Positions 27,235 through 36,519 of a DNA stretch of 64,000 nucleotides are shown here, piece by piece. The notes below the pieces were generated by a model, which worked only from the letters and a program-made list of their open reading frames with translations, was not told the DNA's origin and ran no database searches. This stretch comes from Intestinibacter bartlettii (GTDB taxonomy: Bacteria > Bacillota > Clostridia > Peptostreptococcales > Peptostreptococcaceae). How positions within the stretch are numbered: position 1 is the stretch's first letter; every line of letters begins with the position of its first letter. Location: the NCBI RefSeq assembly GCF_000154445.1, contig NZ_DS499562.1. One strand, given 5' to 3'. The position numbers and the translations under genes were made by a program.

Positions 27235-28243
27235 TATAGATACTACAATAAATTCTAATAATGAAATTGAAGGCATTTTATATATAAAAGAAGTATTCGA
27301 TAAAATAGGTATAGAAAATAAGGTTTATGAACCAGTTTCAGGCAAAGGAAACATTATAGCTACTATAAAGGGAAAAAGTGACGATGCGATTATACTTCAC
27401 AGTCATATAGATACTGCAAATTATAATGCAGAAAATTGGCTCTTTCAACCACAGAAAGCAACTTTAGTCAATAACTGTATAGTTGGAAGGGGAACACTTG
27501 ACTGTAAGGGATTAGTGGCAATTTGGATGGATATTATGAAGTATTTTTATCTAAACAATTGTAATGGCAAAGAATTAAAAAATACGCTAATTTTTATATG
27601 TTCTTGCGATGAAGAAGGCAATGGAAAATTTGGTGCTAAATGGCTTTTAAATAATAAAACTGTTTCAAATAGTATTAAACTTGTTTTTGGTGAAGGTGGA
27701 GGTTATCCTATCCCTCTTGGTGAAGATATTTATTTTACTATTCAAACCGAAGAAGTTTATATAAATGAAAATAGTCAAATAAAAAATACGTCCATAAATT
27801 ATACAGAAAATAAAATCAATGAGATCTTTAATAAAGCTATAGAACTCGGTTACTATAATCAAAATACATTAAATTTCTATAATTATAGACATCTACAAAA
27901 TAAGAGAAAAATTGCCCAAGAATGTTTTTACGAAAATATAGATATTATTCTAGAAAATAAAGAAGTGGATATGATTTTGGATTATAATAAAAAACTATTT
28001 AATATTATAGAAAATAAATTAAATAATATAAATAAAAAATATAAATTGCTCCCAATTATAACTCCAGGATATAGTGATAATAGATTTTTTAGACAAAGAG
28101 GAATTGCCACTATCGGCTTCTTCCCTCTTGATATAAAAAATAATATTTCTGGAATCCATGGGAATAACGAATATATAAGTTTTAAATCTTTAATATTATC
28201 GTACAATATATTATTACAAACACTTAAAACTTTATTATATTAA
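27191..28243 (+). CDS. M20-family metallopeptidase-like protein with atypical lid domain
   Basis: 350 residues. The M20 metal ligands are in order: HSHID, DCKGL, CDEEGNG, FGEGGG and a final His in GIHGNNEYI. Between FGEGGG and PGYSDNRFF the usual dimerisation/lid domain is replaced by a Lys/Asn/Ile-rich helical segment without recognisable similarity. It overlaps the ATPase gene end by 44 bases with no clear ribosome site, so it probably depends on translational coupling. It may be a dipeptidase, or a diverged paralogue with a different role. Confidence 0.65.
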   Translation: MIHQTTVDYLCNLINIDTTINSNNEIEGILYIKEVFDKIGIENKVYEPVSGKGNIIATIKGKSDDAIILHSHIDTANYNAENWLFQPQKATLVNNCIVGRGTLDCKGLVAIWMDIMKYFYLNNCNGKELKNTLIFICSCDEEGNGKFGAKWLLNNKTVSNSIKLVFGEGGGYPIPLGEDIYFTIQTEEVYINENSQIKNTSINYTENKINEIFNKAIELGYYNQNTLNFYNYRHLQNKRKIAQECFYENIDIILENKEVDMILDYNKKLFNIIENKLNNINKKYKLLPIITPGYSDNRFFRQRGIATIGFFPLDIKNNISGIHGNNEYISFKSLILSYNILLQTLKTLLY

Positions 28244-28339
28244 TATCTCAATTTGTTAATTTTGCTACCTTCATTGTATTATAATTTAATTAAATCATAG
28301 TACAATGAAATATAGTAAGTACTGTTAAATAATAAATTT

Positions 28340-28384
28340 CAAAATGAGTAGATATAAAAAACTTTATTTCTGCTCATTTTTTTA
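28340..28384. terminator. Intrinsic terminator
   Basis: Stem AAAATGAGTAG / CTGCTCATTTT with a T-run on the plus strand, about 100 bases after the M20-like gene. Another dyad, TTCATTGTA / TACAATGAA, lies just before it at 28269-28308. Confidence 0.75.
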
Positions 28385-28446
28385 ATTAATATATCTTGAA
28401 ATTATTTATGTAACAAACCTGTAATCATATTTATTTTTGGTTTTTA

Positions 28447-28503
28447 TTGACAATATCGAGTATCGATATTACACTTTAACTATAAATATCGATACTCGAT
28501 ATT
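28447..28503 (+). promoter_or_regulatory. PadR operator pair overlapping promoter
   Basis: A 19-base element (28452-28470) and its exact reverse complement (28485-28503) are separated by 14 bases. Each is itself a near-palindrome, AATATCGA-GTA-TCGATATT and its mirror. The first overlaps TTGACA (28447-28452) and the spacer to TACACT (28470-28475), while the second covers the start of transcription. This is very likely the autoregulatory site of the PadR gene 23 bases downstream. Confidence 0.85.
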
Positions 28504-28525
28504 ATAATCGAAAAAGGAGGCAAAA

Positions 28526-28837
28526 ATGGCTAGAAAGCAGTTTCAAACATTATCTGAGCCAATGTATTATGTTCTTCTTTCTTTAACAGAAGAATGTTGT
28601 GGAGTCGATATAATGAAAAAAGTTGAAACAATTTCAAATGGAAGAATTCGTGTAGGGCCTGGAACCTTATATACTCTACTTAGAAAATTTCAACAAGCTG
28701 GACTAATAAAAGAAACTTCTGTTGAAGGCAGAAAAATAAGTTACATAATAGCAGAAGACGGCATCAATATTTTAAAAGAAGAATACAACAGACTTTTACT
28801 TATGGTAAATGACGGCAAAGACTTTTTAAGCAGATAA
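28526..28837 (+). CDS. PadR-family transcriptional regulator
   Basis: 103 residues of a short PadR protein: winged helix with GPGTLYTLLRKFQQAGLI (recognition helix and wing) and a short C-terminal dimerisation helix. AAAGGAGG lies before the ATG. It is followed by a DUF2812 gene, the usual partner of PadR regulators in Firmicutes, and preceded by two mirrored operator sites. Confidence 0.92.
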   Translation: MARKQFQTLSEPMYYVLLSLTEECCGVDIMKKVETISNGRIRVGPGTLYTLLRKFQQAGLIKETSVEGRKISYIIAEDGINILKEEYNRLLLMVNDGKDFLSR

Positions 28838-28942
28838 TTTTATATTTCAAACTTAATTTATATTGCAGAAGTAATAAGGGAAAATGTTGTATCAATAGAT
28901 AAAATAAACTAACTTTAATTTACTTATAAAGGGGAGAACATT

Positions 28943-29734
28943 ATGAGAATTAGCAAAAATATATTATTAAAAGAAATACCCTTTGAGGCTAGGGATTGTC
29001 ATGCTTTAGAATTATATCTATCTGAAATGGCGGCTAAAGGATGGATGTTAGATGAAATTTGGATATTTAATATTTTTAAATTTAAAAGGTGTGAGCCTAA
29101 AAATCTGAGATTTGCGGTGGATATTCCAAGGTTATCAGATACATGCCCTGATACATCACTACAAAATTATGAATTATTATTTAATGAATATATTGAGATA
29201 TGTGAATCATCAGGATGGAAACATATTGTTGAAGACTCAGAATATCAGATATTCTGCACAGAAGATATAAATGTAGTTGATATACAAACTGATGACTCTT
29301 TAAAATTAGATTCATTATTAAAAATTAATTCGGGGTATCTTATTCAAATGCTATCATTTTTCTTTTTAGCAATGACTTGGGGAAAAAATAATCCTACTAT
29401 AGAGTCTTATTCTTATGGAAAACTATGCATGACAATTTTTTATAGTAGTATTACATTCTTTTTTTGTTTGAATTTTTTAGAGGATTTACTTTGGAAATTA
29501 AGTGCTAAAAAATCTTTAAAAGAAGGTAATATAGTTAAGTATCCTGGATTATCTTCTTTTAAAATTAAATTATTAATACAAAAATACGATTCAGTTGCAA
29601 TTATAATTCTACTAGTTGGTATCTTTATCCTTCAAAATGAAAAACAAATTATTTACTTAATATTAGTATTTTCAATAGGATTCATAATCCTAACTATCAT
29701 GCTTTTAGTTAATATAATTAAAAATCATTCTTAA
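28943..29734 (+). CDS. DUF2812 membrane protein
   Basis: 263 residues. The N-terminal half is the soluble DUF2812 domain (CHALELYLSEMAAKGWMLDEI ... FKFKRCEPKNLRFAVDI). After it come four hydrophobic helices (about 135-260). PadR-DUF2812 pairs are widespread and associated with envelope stress or drug exposure, but DUF2812 has no proven biochemical activity. It has its own GGGGAG ribosome site and probably shares the PadR promoter. Confidence 0.85.
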   Translation: MRISKNILLKEIPFEARDCHALELYLSEMAAKGWMLDEIWIFNIFKFKRCEPKNLRFAVDIPRLSDTCPDTSLQNYELLFNEYIEICESSGWKHIVEDSEYQIFCTEDINVVDIQTDDSLKLDSLLKINSGYLIQMLSFFFLAMTWGKNNPTIESYSYGKLCMTIFYSSITFFFCLNFLEDLLWKLSAKKSLKEGNIVKYPGLSSFKIKLLIQKYDSVAIIILLVGIFILQNEKQIIYLILVFSIGFIILTIMLLVNIIKNHS

Positions 29735-29850
29735 TTATATTTCCACTAATTAACTTACAATAAATTATATTCCTTTTGTATTTTATTTATTTTATGCAAT
29801 TATAAATCATGATATAATATTTTAAAAATAAAATTAAGGGAGATAGTTTT

Positions 29851-30720
29851 ATGAAAAAAACATTAATCGTGGGCATATTGCTTACAACATTATTATTGGG
29901 TGGGTGTACTTCTCAAATAAAAAAAGAAGACCCTTTAACTTCTGAAAATATGAAGTATTCAACTATGAGTGATGAAGATACTCAAAAGAAAGTATCTGAT
30001 TTTTTAAGTAAAAATAATATCGATAAAAAAGATATTTCTATGTTTATGCAATCAGTTCAACACTATTATAAAAGTGTTGAAGGTGTAGAACTTTTAAATG
30101 AAAATGAGCGATTATCTAAAATGCAAGTTCCATATAATTTATATGATCTTTCTGATAAATGGATAGAAAATAACCCTAATTTTACGGATCAAAATTGTAG
30201 GATAACTGCTTTTAGATTATTTAATAAATTCATAACTTCAAATTCTTCTTTAGATTACGATAAAATAGATAATACTAACTTAGAAATGGATTATGCAACA
30301 TTAAGAGATAATCCTGATGCAAAATTTAGTAAAGAAGATATGAATAAATTCTTCAATTTCTTCTCAAATATCAAGGTAAGTGATTTTAATGATGTAAAAA
30401 AATCTGCTGATGAAATTGCTAAAGAATTTAAAAATAGAAAAATATCATTTAAATCAGATGAGAATATTTCTATAATAAATGGTTATGTTCCAGATGAAGA
30501 AAATAATGCTTTATTTGTAGGTCATACTGGGGTTGCCATAAACACTAAAGATGGTGTTATATTTATAGAAAAATATGGTTTTGAATTACCTTACCAAATA
30601 ACAAAATTCAAAAATAAAGAAGAGTTAAAATCATACATGGTCGATAGACTTAAGACTAGTATTACAGGAGAAAGTCAAGCTTATGAACCTGTAGTAATGG
30701 AAAATGACAAGCTTATGTAA
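29851..30720 (+). CDS. DUF4300-family lipoprotein
   Basis: 289 residues. The signal peptide ends in LLGGC, a lipobox, so the protein is anchored on the outer face of the membrane. The body carries the NCRITAFRLF segment and the late FVGHTGVAI...FIEKYGFELPYQ block that I associate with the DUF4300 family. The conserved Cys/His pattern recalls a papain-like fold, but I cannot show catalysis. It is monocistronic, with its own AAGGGAG site and a terminator after it. Confidence 0.7.
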   Translation: MKKTLIVGILLTTLLLGGCTSQIKKEDPLTSENMKYSTMSDEDTQKKVSDFLSKNNIDKKDISMFMQSVQHYYKSVEGVELLNENERLSKMQVPYNLYDLSDKWIENNPNFTDQNCRITAFRLFNKFITSNSSLDYDKIDNTNLEMDYATLRDNPDAKFSKEDMNKFFNFFSNIKVSDFNDVKKSADEIAKEFKNRKISFKSDENISIINGYVPDEENNALFVGHTGVAINTKDGVIFIEKYGFELPYQITKFKNKEELKSYMVDRLKTSITGESQAYEPVVMENDKLM

Positions 30721-30768
30721 GATTTTTTTATTCCAAAAACTCTTAAATATATAATTTCCTATGCATTA

Positions 30769-30823
30769 TAAAAAAGAAGTGCTACAAAATAAAATTTAAC
30801 TTTATTTTTCAACACTTCTTTTT
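30769..30823. terminator. Bidirectional terminator
   Basis: Stem AAAGAAGTG / CACTTCTTT enclosing an inner AAAATAAA / TTTATTTT hairpin, between the convergent lipoprotein gene and fhs. Confidence 0.75.
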
Positions 30824-30941
30824 CTTTTATAATCAATGAATTTCTATTCTTTACTTATATTAGTTATGTATTCTCATTAACTCTCCCATTTACTTCATTT
30901 GATTATATCTATATAAATATTCAATTGTTAGCAATTTAAAT

Positions 30942-32616
30942 CTAGAATAATCCAGATATTACTCCATTTTCATCAACATCAATTTTTTCTGCTGCTGGAA
31001 CTTTTGGAAGTCCTGGCATCTTCATTATTTCACCAGTTAATGCAACTACGAATCCTGCACCTGCAGATATTGTAACTTGTCTAACTGTTATTCTAAATCC
31101 AGTTGGTCTACCTAATTTAGTTTGGTCATCAGTTAATGAATATTGAGTTTTAGCCATACAAACAGGAACTTTACCGAATCCTATTTTTTCTAAGTTAGCT
31201 AATTCTTTTTCTGCTTCTGGAGTGTAATCTACACCGTCAGCTCCATATATCTTAGTTGCTATTGCGTTTATTTTTTCTTTTAATGAATATTCATCTGGGT
31301 AGCAGAATTGGAAGTCATTTGGTTCATCACATAATCTTATAACTTCTTTAGCTAATTCTATACCACCTTCGCCACCTTTAGCCCATACTTGAGATAAAGC
31401 AACGTTAACGCCTAATTCTTGGCATTTCTTTCTAACTAATTCAACTTCAGCTTCTGTGTCAGTTGGGAATTCATTTATAGCAACTACTGCTGGTAATTTG
31501 TAAACTTGAGTTATATTTTCAACGTGTTTTAATAAGTTTGGTATACCTTTTTCTAATGCTTCTAAGTTTTCTTCGTTTAAGTCAGCTTTAGCTACGCCAC
31601 CATTGTATTTTAATGCTCTAACTGTTGCAACTATTATAACTGCATCAGGTTTTAAGTTAGCCATTCTACATTTAATGTCTAAGAATTTTTCAGCACCTAA
31701 GTCAGCACCGAATCCACCTTCAGTTACTACATAGTCTGCAAAGTGCATAGCCATTCTTGTGCTATAACTGAGTTACAACCATGTGCTATATTAGCGAATG
31801 GTCCACCATGTACAAATGCTGGAGTCCTTCTAATGTTTGTACTAAGTTTGGTTTTAATGCATCTTTTAATAATGCTGCCATTGCTCCGTTAGCATTAATT
31901 GTTTAGCTGTTACAGGTTCACCTTCATAGCTGTATCCAACTATTATTCTACCTAATCTTACTTTTTAAGTCAGCTATATCATCTGCTAAGCAGAATGCTG
32001 CCATTATTTCTGATGCAACTGTTATGTCAAATCCGTCTTGTCTTACAGCACCGTCACCTTTTTTACCTAAACCATCAACGATATTTCTTAATTGTCTATC
32101 GTTCATGTCTACGCATCTTCTCCAAGTTATTCTCTTAGGATCTATTCTTAAAGAGTTTCCTTGGTGTATGTGGTTGTCTACCATTGCAGCTAGTAAGTTG
32201 TTAGCAGCTCCTATTGCATGGAAGTCACCTGTGAAGTGTAAGTTTATATCTTCCATAGGAACAACTTGTGCATATCCTCCACCTGCTGCTCCACCTTTAA
32301 CACCGAATACTGGTCCTAGAGAAGGTTCTCTTAATGCAACTAATACGTTTTTACCTAATTTTTGTAAACCGTCAGCTACACCTATAGTAGTAGTAGTTTT
32401 ACCTTCTCCTGCTGGAGTTGGGTTGATAGCTGTAGTTAATATTAATTTAGCTTTTTTTCCACCATTATCTTTTTTAAGTAGGTTGTAGTCAACTTTAGCT
32501 TTATATTTACCATATAACTCTAAGTCATCTTCAGTTAATCCTAATTTTTTAGCTATTTCTCTAATATCTTGAGGTTTAGCTTCTTGAGCTATTTCAATAT
32601 CTGATTTGAATCCCAT
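30942..32616 (-). pseudogene. fhs: Formate-tetrahydrofolate ligase, frame disrupted by four 1-base indels
   Basis: Two long in-frame pieces (about 222 codons at the 5' end and 270 at the 3' end) together give the full enzyme, near 558 residues, with the ATP site TPAGEGKTTTT. The central segment can be translated completely by shifting frame: one extra T at about 31964 and one missing T each at about 31895, 31825 and 31760 (plus strand). After correction every residue follows the family, including GRIIVGYSYEGEPVTA, NANGAMAALLKDALKPN and NIAHGCNSVIATRMAMHF. The protein-level conservation and confinement to runs of the same base point to sequencing error rather than decay, but as given it is non-functional. 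The start at 32616 follows GGAGG by 9 bases. The intact enzyme activates formate for one-carbon metabolism. Confidence 0.9.
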
Positions 32617-32911
32617 AACAAACATCCTCCCAAAATTTGAATTTTAAAATAAATAAAATTTTCAATAAATGATTTAATAAAACGAAATATATTATATTTC
32701 GACTTGTTATTATAAATATATTATAGTCCAATCTCTGGTAAATATATGTTGTTTTAACAACAAAACGTTATTTTTTTAACATGTTTTTTTATGCATTTTG
32801 TATATTTATTTTTTTTTAATTTTTTTATTAAAAAATGTATAATATTTATTTTCCTGACAATAATATTAATGTATTCCTCATAATATTCCCCCAATATTAT
32901 AAATACGTAAG

Positions 32912-32945
32912 AGAGGGCATGCTAGATAATTCTAGAATGCCCTCT
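32912..32945. terminator. Strong hairpin, possible terminator
   Basis: AGAGGGCAT-GC-TAGA / TCTAG-A-ATGCCCTCT, the most GC-rich structure in the gap. The trailing T-run is short in both directions, so it may be part of an RNA rather than a terminator. Confidence 0.55.
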
Positions 32946-32953
32946 TTCTATTG

Positions 32954-32996
32954 TAAAAAAAAATAAGATTATCTTTTGCGTAACAAATAATCTTAT
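32954..32996 (-). terminator. Orphan intrinsic terminator
   Basis: ATAAGATTAT / ATAATCTTAT (perfect, 10 pairs) with nine Ts after it on the minus strand. No gene precedes it within 340 bases in this direction. Confidence 0.75.
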
Positions 32997-33121
32997 GAAA
33001 TAAATATAAATAAACTATGTAATTAAATTATAGTACTAAAATTTTGTTTTTCCCACAAATTTATAAAATTTTATATTTTTGTAACAAATTTGTATTATGG
33101 ATAAATATTATTATTTACACA

Positions 33122-33157
33122 TAAAAAAACAGCTCCTACTGTAGGAGCTGTTTTTTC
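33122..33157. terminator. Perfect bidirectional terminator
   Basis: ACAGCTCCTAC / GTAGGAGCTGT flanked by A6-7 and T6. It lies about 190 bases beyond the stop of the hypothetical gene at 33344. Confidence 0.85.
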
Positions 33158-33343
33158 ATCACTTTAAAGGGCTATTTTGTTAACCTAAATTAACTACTAA
33201 AATAATAGTAGCACATTTTATATAGATTATCAATACAATTTGATATTAATTATCATTTTTTGTTAATATTTTTTAATTTAAGATATAGATTTCCATTTTC
33301 ATTTTTAAATCTACGCTCAATTTTATTAAACTAAAAATATATT

Positions 33344-34429
33344 TTAATCTTCTATAAAGTAATTAAAATCATCACATCCAGATTCTGCAAAATCAAATAA
33401 TACATTTTGTTCAAAACACATAGCATCATCAAATTTTATATACTCTTTATAATTTGCAAGTAATAATTTATTTATATAATCTCTATCTCTTTTAGAATAT
33501 GTCGCTACATAGAACTTATCCTCCATAGCATAATAAATTGCCTTTAAATCATTATTTATTACATATACTCTTTCCTTAACATGATTATTATTGAAGTTAA
33601 ATCTAGTAAAGAACATACCTTCATCTAATTCACTCTTCATCATAAAAGGATTATCTCTATAAAACTTATCTATAAACTCATCGTATTTTTCTAAATCATA
33701 AATATCAACAAACTCATTTTTAGATATTTCATCAAATACTTGGAAATCATATAACGGTTGCTTATCTGTAACAAAAATAGATTTTATTTTATATTCATTA
33801 TTTGATATTTCTATATTGAAGGCTATTTTACATACGTAATAACCATCATTATCTTCATAAATTGCCTTACTTATGTACTTTCCGTTTCCTTTTTCATAAA
33901 CAGTATTTTTAAGAAGTGTTCCATTTATATTTGTTATGTGCATATATGCTGTTTCTTTATTTTCACAAAAATGTCTAAGAGCTTCTCTATCCCATGCTAT
34001 AAATCTCATTGTCATAAAGTTTATGAACTCAATATCGTTTGTTATTTTCCTACATATAATAGGAAACATATCTTCCATTGTTAAATTAGTTTTATGATTT
34101 TTTATAGTATCCATATAGTATTCTTGTCCATCTGGAAGTGGTTTATCGTACTCAATATTTTTTTGTCCAAAATATTGAACTAAAAATAAAGCTCTATCCT
34201 CAGATATAAATACTCTATTTTCTCCTAAACCACCCATCAATCTTTCTTCTTCCATATACGCTTCTTCTTTTGTTGGATTTTCTAGTCTAACATAATCACA
34301 AAATCCTAATCCCTCACAATCAAGAAGGTAATACTCAAATATTTCACTTTCATTATCACTATGTTTTATAACAAGACCCATACTTCCCATTAGTCTTGAT
34401 CTCGTTATCTTTGCATATTCAAAATTCAT
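33344..34429 (-). CDS. Hypothetical protein
   Basis: 361 residues, not recognised. It is soluble, acidic, without signal peptide, membrane helix or repeated motif. Aromatic residues are frequent (EYYLLDCEGLGFCDYVRLENP, FMTMRFIAWDREALRHFCEN). The start is well supported by AGGAGAGG before the ATG. Coding character is clear, with no internal stops and normal low-GC codon use. It is divergent from the HAD phosphatase gene. Confidence 0.7.
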   Translation of the reverse strand: MNFEYAKITRSRLMGSMGLVIKHSDNESEIFEYYLLDCEGLGFCDYVRLENPTKEEAYMEEERLMGGLGENRVFISEDRALFLVQYFGQKNIEYDKPLPDGQEYYMDTIKNHKTNLTMEDMFPIICRKITNDIEFINFMTMRFIAWDREALRHFCENKETAYMHITNINGTLLKNTVYEKGNGKYISKAIYEDNDGYYVCKIAFNIEISNNEYKIKSIFVTDKQPLYDFQVFDEISKNEFVDIYDLEKYDEFIDKFYRDNPFMMKSELDEGMFFTRFNFNNNHVKERVYVINNDLKAIYYAMEDKFYVATYSKRDRDYINKLLLANYKEYIKFDDAMCFEQNVLFDFAESGCDDFNYFIED

Positions 34430-34607
34430 ACAATCTTTCCTCTCCTATTTAATTTTCTTATATAAAAACATTAACTTATAATCTCCAGTTTTATTTTTAA
34501 TTATAATACCAATATAATATATCATTTTAATTATATTTTATAGTCTTAGTATATTATTTACAAAAAATATAATATAATATAAGAAAGCATAATTAGGGGT
34601 GATCTTT

Positions 34608-35342
34608 ATGAAAAACACAGCAGCCTTTTTTGATATTGACGGAACAATCTATAGAGACTCTCTTATGGTTGAGCATTTCAAAAAACTAATAAAATATGAA
34701 GTAGTTGATGAAAAAGCGTGGGTTGATAATACAAGAGATATTTTTATGACTTGGGACAGAAGACAAGGAAATTACGATGATTATCTTTTAAACTTATGTG
34801 ATTTATATGTTAAATCACTTATAGGATTAGATAAATCTGCTATAGATTTTGCAACAGATCAAGTAATAAAATTAAAATCAGAAAGAGTATATACTTATAC
34901 TCGCTCTAGGATTAAATGGCATCTATCACAAGGTCACAAAGTTATATTTATCTCAGGCAGCCCAGATTTTCTAGTTAAGAAAATGGCAGAAAAATATAAT
35001 ATTACAGATTATAGAGGCAGCGTTTATGTATTTGAAGATAATGCATTTACTGGTAAAGTTATACCTATGTGGGATTCTGTAAGCAAAAACAAAGCTATCG
35101 ACGAACTCGTTGAAAAGCACAACTTGGATTTAGAAAAATCTTATGCTTACGGTGATACGAATGGAGATATTAATATGCTGAGAAGAGTTGGTAATCCAAT
35201 TGCCATAAATCCTACAAAGGAACTTTTACTTCACATCAATCAAGATGATACCTTATCTAAAACTACTAAAATTATAGTAGAAAGAAAAGATACAATCTAC
35301 TCTCTCGCTCCAGATGTAGAGATATACAAAAATGATTTATAA
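34608..35342 (+). CDS. HAD-superfamily IB phosphatase (SerB-like)
   Basis: 244 residues. HAD motif I FFDIDGT, motif II SGSPDF, and motif III/IV GDTNGD are all intact, with a helical cap between I and II, as in HAD-IB hydrolases related to phosphoserine phosphatase. The substrate is a small phosphomonoester of unknown identity. The ATG at 34608 follows AGGGG by 8 bases; the upstream in-frame GTG is within that site. It is followed 23 bases later by a zinc-ribbon gene, probably co-transcribed. Confidence 0.83.
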   Translation: MKNTAAFFDIDGTIYRDSLMVEHFKKLIKYEVVDEKAWVDNTRDIFMTWDRRQGNYDDYLLNLCDLYVKSLIGLDKSAIDFATDQVIKLKSERVYTYTRSRIKWHLSQGHKVIFISGSPDFLVKKMAEKYNITDYRGSVYVFEDNAFTGKVIPMWDSVSKNKAIDELVEKHNLDLEKSYAYGDTNGDINMLRRVGNPIAINPTKELLLHINQDDTLSKTTKIIVERKDTIYSLAPDVEIYKNDL

Positions 35343-35365
35343 AATCTAATCAAGGAGGATTAGTT

Positions 35366-36328
35366 ATGAAAAAAATATTTAATATTATAGAAATACTTAA
35401 TGATTTAAAGGATTTAGAGAAGAAAATTTACTTAGACTCTCCAGAAGTCTTTGTTGATTTTGCAGATAGAATTGCAGAAAATAACTTAGACGAAATGGTA
35501 CTTTTCTTCGCAACTAAATATAACTATCTTTCAATAGTTAAATTTATTTTAAATAACGACATTGTTAATTTAGATAATCCTTCTAAAAATAAACAATTTG
35601 CTACTGTTAAAGAACACATTCTAGCAGCAGCTACTCAATTTAATGCAAAAGATATTTATGATTATATAGTAAATTATGATACTAAATTAGAAGAAGAAAA
35701 TACTGAAGATGATGATATAGAAACATTTTTAAAAACTGTAGGAGAAAAACTATCTGACTTATGCGGTCAAGTTGATTTAGGTGGTGGTTACTATAAAGAA
35801 CCAAATAAAGCTAAAACATCACAATCTAAAAAAGAAGATGTTGCTGATACGAAACCTAATACTGATAAACCAGAAACTGTAGAAAGTACTCCAAGTACAG
35901 ATAAAAATACTGACAGTAAAGTTGAACAACTACAACAATCTAATATGTATGAACCTAAGTTTATATGTCCTAACTGTAGTTGCAATATTTTTGAAACAGG
36001 ATATTCAATTTCAGAAAAAGTAAATTATAAATATTCTAAAGATGAAAAGAAATTAGTTGTTACTTCTAAAGAACAAGAAAATGCAGTAACTTGCTCAAAA
36101 TGCGGATATACAATTGAACAATTAAACCCTGCATTCTTAGAAAATATATGTACTGTTCAAAACTGTAAAAAATGTGGTAAAGATCTTACTTCAGCTGGTA
36201 TAGTTACTAAAATGAAAACTGAGTATGATAGCGAATCTAATTCGTTCATAACTTCTAAGAAAAGTTTCCACTGTGCTGAATGTGATAGCGAATTAACTGA
36301 CTACCAAGTTAATTACTTTAAATTATAA
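35366..36328 (+). CDS. Hypothetical protein with helical N-terminus and C-terminal Cys-pair domains
   Basis: 320 residues. Residues 1-115 are helical and ankyrin-like in character (LDEMVLFFATKYNYLSIVKFILNNDIV). Residues 145-195 are a Ser/Thr/Lys-rich linker. The last 120 residues hold several zinc-ribbon Cys pairs: CPNCSCNIF, CSKCGYTIE, CKKCGKDL and CAECDSELT. No catalytic motif is seen. It sits in a likely two-gene operon after the HAD phosphatase. It could be a regulatory or scaffold protein; the function is unknown. Confidence 0.72.
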   Translation: MKKIFNIIEILNDLKDLEKKIYLDSPEVFVDFADRIAENNLDEMVLFFATKYNYLSIVKFILNNDIVNLDNPSKNKQFATVKEHILAAATQFNAKDIYDYIVNYDTKLEEENTEDDDIETFLKTVGEKLSDLCGQVDLGGGYYKEPNKAKTSQSKKEDVADTKPNTDKPETVESTPSTDKNTDSKVEQLQQSNMYEPKFICPNCSCNIFETGYSISEKVNYKYSKDEKKLVVTSKEQENAVTCSKCGYTIEQLNPAFLENICTVQNCKKCGKDLTSAGIVTKMKTEYDSESNSFITSKKSFHCAECDSELTDYQVNYFKL

Positions 36329-36365
36329 TTATCTATAATTTAAAAATAAATTAAAACTGTGAACC

Positions 36366-36404
36366 AAAAGCTGTGGCTAAATAAAGTTTAGTCTACAGCT
36401 TTTT
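36366..36404 (+). terminator. Intrinsic terminator
   Basis: AAAAGCTGT...CTAAA / TTTAG...ACAGCTTTT followed by T6, about 40 bases after the zinc-ribbon gene. Confidence 0.85.
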
Positions 36405-36519
36405 TATTTGCACATTTATTTCCATAATTTTACACCAACTACTCTTTTGTGTTAAAATATAAGTAATTTCATACTGTTTAAGTATAAATTGTATAGCATG
36501 CTTTAGGGGGAGGGGTTTT

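Larger units (their letters stand above)
32626..33343. other. Long intergenic region with three hairpins
   Basis: About 700 AT-rich bases with no reading frame. It contains three strong hairpins: AGAGGGCAT / ATGCCCTCT (32912-32945), a minus-strand terminator (32954-32996) and a perfect bidirectional one (33122-33157). The fhs promoter must lie near 32650-32900. Three terminator-like structures with no gene attached suggest one or more short untranslated RNAs. Confidence 0.6.

Noticed and set aside
32024..32488. 154-codon plus-strand frame opposite fhs
   Set aside because: The minus strand encodes conserved Fhs residues here. The plus frame has no ribosome site and is a shadow.
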